Shown piece after piece: positions 1 through 5,810 of a DNA stretch of 7,147 nucleotides (position 1 is the stretch's first letter; each line of letters begins with the position of its first letter). The notes below the pieces were generated by a model. That model was given only the letters and a program-made list of their open reading frames with translations. It ran no database searches and was not told the DNA's origin. A program made the position numbers and the translations under genes. The DNA lies in the NCBI GenBank assembly GCA_938018155.1, contig CALIIG010000190.1:1-7147 (forward strand), in the 5' to 3' direction. Origin of the DNA: an uncultured Prevotella sp. Its GTDB lineage: Bacteria > Bacteroidota > Bacteroidia > Bacteroidales > Bacteroidaceae.

Positions 1-1104
1 TGCGTAACGATAGCATTGGGTTTTGTGGTCATTGATCATGCCAATAGCCTGCAGAAAGCTGTAAACAATGGTTGAACCCACGTAGCAAAAGCCCCGTGCC
101 TTAAGGTCGTTAGCCACGCGTGCCGACAGCTCGTTGTGCGTAACCTCACGGCTTTGGTGCGCAGGGTATATAAGTGAACGGCCTTGTGTAAAGCCCCAGA
201 TGTAACGGTCGAACGATCCATATTCGGCCCTTACCTTTACAAAAGCCCGTGCATTGGCTGTCATGCCCCTTATTTTGCGCTCCAACCGTATCATCCCCCT
301 GGTGTGTAAAGCCCGCCGTATATCGGCCTCGCCGAAGCAGGCCACCTTTGATGCGTCAAATGAGGCAAACACTTTACGAAACACTTCGCGCCGCTCGAGC
401 ATCATTTTCCACGACAATCCGCACGACATCGTCTCCATTATCAGCCACATAAACAACCGGTTATCGTCGTGCTCGGGCACGCCCCATTCCGTATCGTGGT
501 ACCTTTCCGACAGCTTATCGCCGAGGCTCCACGCGCATTTTGCGGGATGTTGCAAATGTCGCATGGCATGTCCGCCCCAACGAGCGTCGCCCCTATACAC
601 AAATCCGGTACGCAGATATAGCCGTTCGGCCGACGGATGAGTGAGGTCAACCAGCAGTCCTACCGGCTGATTGTGGCCGTGCTGCTGTATAAAAGCCTTC
701 AGCAAAGCCGATGCTATGCCCTGACGGCGACAGTCTTCACGTACGGCCAGCGAATCAATATAGTATTCGCCTTCCTGCGTTTCGTCATCCATATTGCTGA
801 AATCGCGCCCCAGCTCCGTTTTGGCAGCTTCGATAAAAGCCTGCCTTAATGGTCGTAAATTCTTGCCGTCGTAGCCCGTAATAATACCGGCAATGCGCTT
901 GCCGTGCATAGCCGTGAGCGTGTTTCGGTAGCTGTATTGCGAATGGTTCATGGCAACGAGGCGCGTCAGCATGCGGTGAAAGTCGGCCAGCGTGTGGTGT
1001 GGCCCTGCAAAGTTCCGGCAGCAGTCTTCGTCCATCGCCTCCATGATCAGGCGGGCTATCTCGGGTGCCTGCCCGGGTGTGGCAGGCTTTATTTGATACT
1101 TCAT
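1..1104 (-). CDS. GNAT acetyltransferase fused to 3-methyladenine DNA glycosylase I (Tag), 3' end cut by window edge
   Basis: One open frame of 368 codons from ATG at 1104 to the window edge. Residues 1-184 form a GNAT domain with a family-like N-terminus (MKYQIKPATPGQAPEIARLI), the acetyl-CoA loop RRQGIA at 126-131 and the typical ending WGGHAMRHLQ. Residues 188-368 match Tag, which removes 3-methyladenine from alkylated DNA. The zinc ligands are visible: C190, H203, H360 and C364 (E. coli C4, H17, H175, C179). So are Y202, E224 and W232 (E. coli Y16, E38, W46), which align without gaps from C190. No stop separates the domains and the linker is only a few residues. An in-frame ATG at 564 (residue 181) could in principle start a free Tag. 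The ATG at 1104 is the first possible start, since a TGA precedes it with no other start between. Only a few C-terminal residues should be missing. The acetylation substrate is unknown. Domain calls are firm; whether the fusion is functional is inferred. Confidence 0.93.
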   Translation of the reverse strand, partial: MKYQIKPATPGQAPEIARLIMEAMDEDCCRNFAGPHHTLADFHRMLTRLVAMNHSQYSYRNTLTAMHGKRIAGIITGYDGKNLRPLRQAFIEAAKTELGRDFSNMDDETQEGEYYIDSLAVREDCRRQGIASALLKAFIQQHGHNQPVGLLVDLTHPSAERLYLRTGFVYRGDARWGGHAMRHLQHPAKCAWSLGDKLSERYHDTEWGVPEHDDNRLFMWLIMETMSCGLSWKMMLERREVFRKVFASFDASKVACFGEADIRRALHTRGMIRLERKIRGMTANARAFVKVRAEYGSFDRYIWGFTQGRSLIYPAHQSREVTHNELSARVANDLKARGFCYVGSTIVYSFLQAIGMINDHKTQCYRYA

Positions 1105-1109
1105 GCCCG

Positions 1110-1117
1110 CAAAGTTA
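1110..1117 (-). promoter_or_regulatory. Bacteroidota-type -7 element for the GNAT-Tag gene
   Basis: On the minus strand the sequence reads TAACTTTG, an exact match to the Bacteroidota -7 consensus TAnnTTTG. Only five bases separate it from the ATG at 1104, so a transcript started here would have almost no leader. No TTG is found 20 nt upstream, so the -33 box is weak or absent. Confidence 0.6.
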
Positions 1118-1190
1118 CCAAAATTTAATCATATTGCTCACAGTTATACGCTTTTGTGCCTGTGGCTTTACGCTTAACGTGTCATCGTCC

Positions 1191-1267
1191 GGCGGCCGTC
1201 GGCAGTGCGTACGACGGCCGTCACACCCATTGTCCGACGATTGCCGTACGCGCTGCCGACGGCCGCC
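1191..1267. repeat. GC-rich 23-bp inverted repeat with 31-nt spacer
   Basis: Arms 1191-1213 and 1245-1267 are complementary at 22 of 23 positions. The one exception, T1206 against G1252, would be a G-U wobble in plus-strand RNA. The spacer holds a perfect 10-bp palindrome, GACGGCCGTC, at 1213-1222, sharing one base with the left arm. The element is clearly GC-rich next to its A/T-rich flanks and lies between two divergent genes, which makes an ordinary terminator role unlikely. It could be a REP- or MITE-like palindromic unit, a structured untranslated RNA, or a regulator site. The rest of 1105-1378 shows promoter elements and no convincing gene. Confidence 0.85.
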
Positions 1268-1317
1268 GTACACCGACCTTTATGTTGTAAAAACGCCGAA
1301 AGGTACGCAGGCAGCCG

Positions 1318-1348
1318 TTGCCGTTATAGCGTAGTGTTGTTATCTTTG
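1318..1348 (+). promoter_or_regulatory. Bacteroidota-type promoter for the HU-like gene
   Basis: A TTG at 1318-1320 is followed, after exactly 20 nt, by TATCTTTG at 1341-1348, matching the -33/-7 promoter architecture of Bacteroidota. The ATG at 1379 lies 30 nt beyond the -7 box. The leader is A/T-rich (AATAATAATAAATACT just before the ATG) with no Shine-Dalgarno, as is usual in this phylum. Confidence 0.75.
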
Positions 1349-1378
1349 CATCGTAAACCTTTAATAATAATAAATACT

Positions 1379-1978
1379 ATGGCAATTAAAATGGATGTTC
1401 ATTCTATCGGCAATGCCGGTGGCGACGGAGCCGAACTACGCTTCGTCAGATTACTTCCCGACGCTGTGCGCCCGCGTACAGAGCTGAAAGAAGATGTTTG
1501 TCACAGCTGTTCGCTGACGGGCGGTGACGTTGAAGCAGTGCTGTCGGCCTTGTTTGATGCAGCCTTGCACGACTTGTCGCAGGGCGGTCGTTTCTATCTT
1601 CCGGGTATAGGATATTTTACTTTGAGAGCCGCTGTGAAGCTACCTCGCAACGTACCTGTTGAAAAGGTGAAGGGAAACTATGTGAGCGTTCGCGGCATCA
1701 GGTTTAAACCCGAAAAAGGTTTGCTTGTGGCCGTGCGCGCGAAAGCCCGTTTTATACGGCTGAAATCGACAACCTCGTCGCGCCGTTATACGGCCGGAGA
1801 GATGGAAACAGCACTGAAAACCTATCTTAAACAAAGCGGAAGCATTACGCGTCGCATCATGCAGATGCAGTTTTCGCTTACTGTTTATTCGGCCCGTAAA
1901 TGGTTAAAGCATTTTGTTGACGCTGGCATCATTAAAAAAACCGGTCACAAAAATGCACCGGTTTATGTGTTAGCGTAG
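1379..1978 (+). CDS. HU-family DNA-binding protein with C-terminal winged-helix-like domain
   Basis: 199 residues. The N-terminal part (about 1-120) resembles the Bacteroidota HU-related family. The stretch CSLTGGDVEAVLSALFDAA at 44-62 matches its helical dimerisation region, and GRFYLPGIGYFTL at 70-82 its conserved turn and strand. A basic stretch follows (residues 121-136, rich in K and R). The C-terminal part (about 137-199) looks like a winged helix: YTAGEMETALKTYLKQ, then a helix-turn-helix-like SLTVYSARKWLKHFVDAGII and a hairpin ending in APVYVLA. The frame stays open upstream to an ATG at 1205, but that would run through the palindrome and the promoter. I chose 1379 because it lies just downstream of a good promoter and begins with sequence typical of the family. 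Probable role: nucleoid-associated or regulatory DNA binding; the target is unknown. The gene stands alone, divergent from GNAT-Tag and convergent with the radical SAM gene. Confidence 0.8.
   Translation: MAIKMDVHSIGNAGGDGAELRFVRLLPDAVRPRTELKEDVCHSCSLTGGDVEAVLSALFDAALHDLSQGGRFYLPGIGYFTLRAAVKLPRNVPVEKVKGNYVSVRGIRFKPEKGLLVAVRAKARFIRLKSTTSSRRYTAGEMETALKTYLKQSGSITRRIMQMQFSLTVYSARKWLKHFVDAGIIKKTGHKNAPVYVLA
1934..1964 (-). terminator. Intrinsic terminator for the radical SAM gene, inside the HU-like coding sequence
   Basis: An 8-bp perfect inverted repeat, AAACCGGT (1938-1945) and ACCGGTTT (1957-1964), has an 11-nt loop. Read on the minus strand, the stem runs into seven consecutive T (1940 down to 1934), three of them paired in the stem, which is the form of a rho-independent terminator. 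It starts about 45 nt after the radical SAM stop codon. In the plus direction the T-tract is short (TTTATG), so termination there would be weaker. Confidence 0.7.
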
Positions 1979-2009
1979 CGTGTTGCCGCTGGTATAGCAT
2001 GGCCTTTGT

Positions 2010-2777
2010 TCAATAAGATGCCGTACATGGTATGCCGGCGGCAATTACACGGCGGCATATTTCGTCGAGTTCTTCGTGCGAGGCCTTGCGCAATTTAAGG
2101 TCGGGCGTTTCGCGATCAATGGTGTATATCATGACGCTCTGAGGCTTAATGTCGCGCAATGCCTCTATCCACGGTGCCACATACTGCTCACCGGTGTTGT
2201 CGGTTCCGTCGCCTTTGAGAAACATGGTTTGAACAATGACGTGGCCTTTGAACCATTTCAGGTTCCCGATGATTTTCCTGACGTCGTACGATGGCTGCAC
2301 GGGTCGGTCAACACGGCGTATGTATTCGTTGTCAACGGTGTCGAGTTTCAGGATGTTATTGTCAACTTTCATCAGGGCTTCACGTATATCTTTTCGCCCC
2401 GTAAAGGTTGAATTGCTCAGCACGCTAATCTTAGCCCCGGGACACCAGCGGTTGCGAAGCCTCACGGTATCGTCGATAATTCCTGCGAAATACGGATTAC
2501 TTGTAGGCTCACCGTTGCCTGCAAAGGTAAGCACATCGGGGTGCTGACCCTCGTTGTGCATCGCAATGAGCTGGCGTTCGAGGGCTTCGGCCACAGCCTC
2601 ACGGGTGGGATAGGCCGACCTTGTGCGCCTTTCGGCGTTGAAACCACACTCACAATAGAGGCAGTCGAAAGTGCAAATCTTGCCGTCGGCCGGCATAAGG
2701 TTAATGCCTAAACTTAGTCCGAGCCGGCGGCTATGCACAGGACCGTATATCGGACTGGGGTAAATAATGGTGCTCAT
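2010..2777 (-). CDS. Radical SAM enzyme, COG0731-type (wyosine-synthetase-like superfamily)
   Basis: 255 residues. The N-terminal stretch YGPVHSRRLGLSLGINLMP (11-29) is the hallmark opening of COG0731 radical SAM proteins. It leads into the cluster motif C35-x3-C39-x2-C42 (CTFDCLYC), which binds a 4Fe-4S cluster that cleaves S-adenosylmethionine. AGNGEPTSNP at 86-95 corresponds to the SAM-contacting glycine-rich strand. Archaeal relatives make wyosine in tRNA, but bacterial members have no settled substrate and nothing next to this gene identifies one. An in-frame TTG at 2825 would add 16 residues, but it lies upstream of the -7 promoter element at 2814-2821 and so would not be transcribed from it. 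The ATG at 2777 starts MSTIIYPSPIYGPV, as expected for the family. The gene is transcribed alone, convergent with the HU-like gene and divergent from ftsX. Confidence 0.88.
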   Translation of the reverse strand: MSTIIYPSPIYGPVHSRRLGLSLGINLMPADGKICTFDCLYCECGFNAERRTRSAYPTREAVAEALERQLIAMHNEGQHPDVLTFAGNGEPTSNPYFAGIIDDTVRLRNRWCPGAKISVLSNSTFTGRKDIREALMKVDNNILKLDTVDNEYIRRVDRPVQPSYDVRKIIGNLKWFKGHVIVQTMFLKGDGTDNTGEQYVAPWIEALRDIKPQSVMIYTIDRETPDLKLRKASHEELDEICRRVIAAGIPCTASY

Positions 2778-2796
2778 ATTACGTAAACTTCCATGT

Positions 2797-2817
2797 TTTG
2801 TATGATGTTCATACAAA
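2797..2817. promoter_or_regulatory. 9-bp inverted repeat overlapping the radical SAM promoter, candidate operator
   Basis: TTTGTATGA (2797-2805) and TCATACAAA (2809-2817) are perfectly complementary around a 3-nt centre. The right arm contains the TTTG of the -7 element and the repeat covers the expected transcription start. Most of one arm would therefore not be transcribed, so a DNA-level operator fits better than an RNA hairpin. No regulator is identified. Confidence 0.5.
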
Positions 2818-2821
2818 GTTA
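2814..2821 (-). promoter_or_regulatory. -7 promoter element for the radical SAM gene
   Basis: The minus strand reads TAACTTTG, an exact TAnnTTTG match, 36 nt upstream of the ATG at 2777. No clear TTG is seen at the usual -33 distance, so the promoter may be weak or need an activator. Its position excludes the upstream in-frame TTG at 2825 as the start. Confidence 0.6.
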
Positions 2822-2882
2822 ACAAAAAAGACGGTAAGGCTATACGGCGTTTACGCTTATTTGGTTAATGCACGTTAAAGGG

Positions 2883-2913
2883 TTGCCATTGTATGATTAA
2901 TTTGTTACTTTTG
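2883..2913 (+). promoter_or_regulatory. Promoter for ftsX and probably the downstream operon
   Basis: TTG at 2883-2885, a 20-nt spacer, then TACTTTTG at 2906-2913 match the Bacteroidota -33/-7 consensus, with the same spacing as the promoter of the HU-like gene. The ftsX ATG at 2947 lies 33 nt downstream. The spacer contains TTGTATGAT (2889-2897), also present in the inverted repeat of the divergent promoter. Confidence 0.75.
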
Positions 2914-2946
2914 CATGAGGTTCGCACGATTATTGCCAATTTTATA

Positions 2947-3831
2947 ATGGGAAAGAAACATATCAGGGCAGCCCGACATACAGGACGGTTACAGTTGGTG
3001 ACGCTTTGCATCAGCACTGCCATGGTGCTTGTTCTCCTTGGACTTATAGTTTTCAGCACGCTTACAGGCCGTAACCTGTCGGCTCATTTCAAGGAAAACC
3101 TCGAGGTTACGATGCTGATGGATATGGATATGCCCGATGCCGAAGCACAAACCCTGTGTAAAAGTTTGCAGCAAAAGCCGTATATCCGCAGCATTAACTT
3201 TATTAGCAAGCGTCAGGCACTGGCTGAAGCCACCCGTGCCATGGGCACAAACCCTGCCGAATTTACCGATGGCGTAAACCCTTTCCCCTCATCAATAGTG
3301 CTCACACTGACGAGCGACTACGCCAATAACGACAGTTTGAGCTGGATTTCAGCCGAGTTAAGGAAGTACCCTAAGGTGTCGGGCATCAACTATCAGAAAG
3401 ATCTTGTTGAAGCTATAAATCAGAATCTCGCAAAGACAGGCATTGTATTGCTTGTGCTTGCCGTGCTGCTTACGTTTATTTCGTTCTCATTAATCAACAA
3501 CACCGTGCGCCTGGGCATCTTCGCCCGCCGCTTTTCTATTCATACCATGAAGCTGGTAGGGGCATCGTGGGGCTTCATAAGGGCACCGTTTATACGGCGT
3601 GCAGCAGTGACGGGACTGCTGGCGGCACTGATAGCCTGCGGCGTGCTGAGCGCAATGTTATACGCTTTTTACTGCTACCAGCCGGAGATATTGACCATAA
3701 TTACCTGGCGTGAGATGGCCGTAACAGGCGGTTCTGTTTTTTTCTTCGGTATTGTAATTACAGCTATTTGTGCCGATATTTCGGTAAATAAATTCCTGCG
3801 AATGAAGGCCGGCGAACTGTATAAGATTTAA
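2947..3831 (+). CDS. ftsX: Cell division protein FtsX (ABC-transporter-like permease)
   Basis: 294 residues, the usual FtsX length. FtsX sits in the inner membrane, pairs with the ATPase FtsE and passes ATP-driven signals to cell-wall hydrolases at the septum. Topology seen here: a short basic cytoplasmic N-terminus, membrane segment 1 at about 17-37, a periplasmic domain up to about 160, then segments at about 164-184, 219-243 and 257-277. Between segments 2 and 3 lies the family signature MKLVGASWGFIRAPF (about 201-215). An in-frame ATG at 2893 would add 18 residues, but it precedes the -7 element; 2947 gives a 33-nt leader and a typical FtsX start (MGKKHIRAARHTG). No ftsE lies nearby, so it is presumably encoded elsewhere. 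First gene of the plus-strand cluster, 56 nt before the DUF3098 gene. Confidence 0.93.
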   Translation: MGKKHIRAARHTGRLQLVTLCISTAMVLVLLGLIVFSTLTGRNLSAHFKENLEVTMLMDMDMPDAEAQTLCKSLQQKPYIRSINFISKRQALAEATRAMGTNPAEFTDGVNPFPSSIVLTLTSDYANNDSLSWISAELRKYPKVSGINYQKDLVEAINQNLAKTGIVLLVLAVLLTFISFSLINNTVRLGIFARRFSIHTMKLVGASWGFIRAPFIRRAAVTGLLAALIACGVLSAMLYAFYCYQPEILTIITWREMAVTGGSVFFFGIVITAICADISVNKFLRMKAGELYKI

Positions 3832-3844
3832 GATTAAGGCTTTC

Positions 3845-3864
3845 GGCATACAATTTTATATGCC
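3845..3864. repeat. Small inverted repeat between ftsX and the DUF3098 gene
   Basis: GGCATA (3845-3850) pairs with TATGCC (3859-3864) around an 8-nt A/T-rich loop. There is no T-tract after it, so it is not a convincing terminator. It could be a weak mRNA hairpin in the 56-nt gap. No TAnnTTTG promoter is seen in this gap. Confidence 0.35.
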
Positions 3865-3887
3865 CAAAACCGTTATATATTATAATA

Positions 3888-4178
3888 ATGGACAAGAGAA
3901 ATTTAGCTTTCGACCGTACCAACTTTATATTGTTGGGTATAGGTTTCGCAATTGTCGTGATTGGTTTTATATTGATGAGTGGCCCGGGTTCGACAGAGCA
4001 GGCCTACAATCCCGACATTTTCAGCTTCCGTCGCATTAAGGTAGCTCCGGTGGTTACGTTCCTGGGGTTCGTCTCTATGATTTATGCCATTGTGCGTAAA
4101 CCCGGGGATGTAGGTACCGAAACACCGGCAAAGCAGAACGATGGTACTGAGGTTGCTGACGGGACCTCAAACAAATAA
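3888..4178 (+). CDS. DUF3098 family two-helix membrane protein
   Basis: 96 residues. The opening LAFDRTNFILLGIGFAIVVIGFILMSG and the middle FRRIKVAPVVTFLGFVSMIYAIVRKP match DUF3098, a small Bacteroidota membrane family of unknown function. Two membrane helices are visible, at about 11-31 and 52-69, joined by a short loop containing YNPDIFSFRR. The tail from about 72 is hydrophilic, rich in T, E, D and K, and probably disordered. The ATG is preceded by an A/T-rich leader without Shine-Dalgarno. The gene is 56 nt after ftsX and 12 nt before uppP, in the same order as I know from other Bacteroidales. That suggests, without proving, a role in division or in the lipid-carrier cycle. No enzymatic motif is visible. 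Confidence 0.88.
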   Translation: MDKRNLAFDRTNFILLGIGFAIVVIGFILMSGPGSTEQAYNPDIFSFRRIKVAPVVTFLGFVSMIYAIVRKPGDVGTETPAKQNDGTEVADGTSNK

Positions 4179-4190
4179 CGATACGCTACG

Positions 4191-5063
4191 ATGACATTAC
4201 TGCAAACTATCATCATAGCCATTGTGGAAGGACTTACTGAGTTTCTTCCCGTATCGTCGACAGGGCACATGCTGATTGCCGAAAACCTGCTGGGTGTACA
4301 AAATTCTGATTTTGTAAGAGCGTTTACGGTGATCATACAGTTTGGCGCAATTCTGTCGGTTGTAGTGCTTTATTGGAATCGCTTTTTTCGCTTAAATCAT
4401 ACACCTGCCCCCACAGGCAGCACGCCATGGCAGCGTTTTCAGCATAAGTTCAGCTTTTACTGGCTGCTGTTTGTGGCTTTTGTTCCTACGGCAGCCATAG
4501 GTTTTCTGATTAAGAAACCCATAGTAGACCGACTGCTTAACCCTCAGATCGCAATATGGGTAGTGCCTGTTATGCTGGTGTTGGGAGGCATTTTTATGCT
4601 GTTCTGCGACAATTTGTTTAATAAAGGACGCGACGAAAATGAGGTAACCGCAAAACGTGCGTTCCGGATAGGCGTTATACAGTGTGTGTCAATGATACCT
4701 GGTGTAAGCCGTTCTATGGCAACCATTGTAGGCGGTATGTCGCAAAAACTTACGCGTAAACGGGCTGCCGAGTTCTCGTTTTTTCTGGCAGTGCCGACGA
4801 TGGCCGCTGCAACGGGGCTTGATTTATTGCAGCTTTTCATCGGCAAAGAAGCCGTAGGAGGGTCGTGGGCCACCGCCAACAACCTGATATTGTTGCTTGC
4901 GGGCAGCGTAATTGCCTTTGTCGTGGCACTGCTTGCCATGAAATGGTTTGTAGGTTTTCTCACCAAATACGGGTTCAAACTGTTTGGATGGTATCGCATA
5001 GTTGTAGGTATTGTTATCCTTGTATTGCTGTTAACCGGCCATTCACTTGTAATGTTTGACTGA
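4191..5063 (+). CDS. uppP: Undecaprenyl-diphosphate phosphatase UppP (BacA)
   Basis: 290 residues. UppP is an integral membrane enzyme that dephosphorylates undecaprenyl diphosphate to undecaprenyl phosphate, the lipid carrier for peptidoglycan and surface polysaccharide; extra copies confer bacitracin resistance. Both catalytic signatures are intact: EGLTEFLPVSSTGH at 13-26, with E13, E17 and H26 (equivalent to E. coli E17, E21 and H30), and PGVSRS at 170-175 with R174. Multiple hydrophobic segments span the protein. A hydrophilic loop at about 62-86 (LNHTPAPTGSTPW and around) lies between the early helices. The gene follows DUF3098 by 12 nt, and its TGA overlaps the truB ATG by one base (TGATG at 5061-5065), so the two are probably translationally coupled. 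Confidence 0.96.
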   Translation: MTLLQTIIIAIVEGLTEFLPVSSTGHMLIAENLLGVQNSDFVRAFTVIIQFGAILSVVVLYWNRFFRLNHTPAPTGSTPWQRFQHKFSFYWLLFVAFVPTAAIGFLIKKPIVDRLLNPQIAIWVVPVMLVLGGIFMLFCDNLFNKGRDENEVTAKRAFRIGVIQCVSMIPGVSRSMATIVGGMSQKLTRKRAAEFSFFLAVPTMAAATGLDLLQLFIGKEAVGGSWATANNLILLLAGSVIAFVVALLAMKWFVGFLTKYGFKLFGWYRIVVGIVILVLLLTGHSLVMFD

Positions 5064-5809
5064 TGAACTTTCTGCAAGGCGAAATTATTGCGATTGACAA
5101 GCCTTACCGTATGTCCAGTTTCGGTGCGCTTGCACATATCCGTTATCTGCTCTCGCACCACTTGGGGCAAAAGGTTAAGGTTGGCCACGCCGGGACGTTA
5201 GACCCGCTGGCCACAGGAGTTCTGATATTATGTACGGGTAAATGTACCCGGCAAATTGAACAGTTGCAGAGCCATTCCAAAGAGTATACGGCAACTTTGC
5301 AGCTCGGTGCCACTACCGACAGCTATGATATGGAGCACGAAGTAAACCACACTTACCCCACCGCGCAGATCAATCGTGAAAGAATAGAAAAGGTTCTACA
5401 GCAGTTTACAGGCGATATTGAACAGGTTCCGCCTACATATAGTGCTTGTAAAATTGACGGAGAACGCTCATACCGTCTGCGCCGTAACGGTGAAAGCGTG
5501 CAGCTTAAGCCTAAGCACATTCACATAGATGAGATAGAACTAACCGACTTTAATGCTGAAACGATGCAGCTTTCCATTCGTGTGGTATGCGGAAAAGGCA
5601 CATATATCCGCGCCCTTGCACGCGACATCGGGCGTGCTTTGAACAGCGGGGCCTATCTTACAGCCTTACGACGCACCCGGACGGGGAGCTTTTCGGTAGC
5701 CGATTGCATTGATTACGACCACTTTCAGGAGTGGCTTAATGCAAACGTAACGCCGTCTTCGCCAGGTGATACGACAACGGCGACCGCACAAAATCATTTG
5801 AAAAACTGA
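5063..5809 (+). CDS. truB: tRNA pseudouridine(55) synthase TruB
   Basis: 248 residues. TruB isomerises U55 in the T-loop of most tRNAs to pseudouridine. The catalytic motif GHAGTLDPLATGVL is at 41-54, with the nucleophile D47 and H42 (E. coli D48 and H43). The opening AIDKPYRMSSF, the segment PPTYSACKIDGERSYRLRRNGE and the later KGTYIRALARDIG are all family signatures. At 248 residues it is shorter than E. coli TruB (314) and appears to lack the C-terminal PUA-like domain, as do other short bacterial forms. The last 20 or so residues (TPSSPGDTTTATAQ) are low-complexity. Its start codon overlaps the uppP stop, so it depends on upstream translation. The queA gene follows after 14 nt. Confidence 0.95.
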   Translation: MNFLQGEIIAIDKPYRMSSFGALAHIRYLLSHHLGQKVKVGHAGTLDPLATGVLILCTGKCTRQIEQLQSHSKEYTATLQLGATTDSYDMEHEVNHTYPTAQINRERIEKVLQQFTGDIEQVPPTYSACKIDGERSYRLRRNGESVQLKPKHIHIDEIELTDFNAETMQLSIRVVCGKGTYIRALARDIGRALNSGAYLTALRRTRTGSFSVADCIDYDHFQEWLNANVTPSSPGDTTTATAQNHLKN

Positions 5810-5810
5810 A

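Noticed and set aside
254..640. Plus-strand ORF (128 codons) near the left end
   Set aside because: It is antisense to the GNAT-Tag gene, whose residues are clearly conserved on the other strand.
1191..1267. Invertible promoter (phase variation) flanked by the 23-bp repeats
   Set aside because: The spacer is only 31 nt and contains no TAnnTTTG element, and no recombinase gene is nearby. The repeat is better described as a hairpin or palindromic unit.
1205..1378. N-terminal extension of the HU-like protein from ATG at 1205
   Set aside because: The extension runs through the palindrome and the promoter at 1318-1348, and its residues do not resemble the family.
2893..2946. Upstream start for FtsX at 2893
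   Set aside because: This ATG lies before the -7 box at 2906-2913, so it would not be in the mRNA from that promoter.
4544..5188. Minus-strand ORF (214 codons) across uppP and truB
   Set aside because: It is antisense to two confident genes and its composition (T, S, N and P rich) looks like a reversed membrane protein, not a real one.
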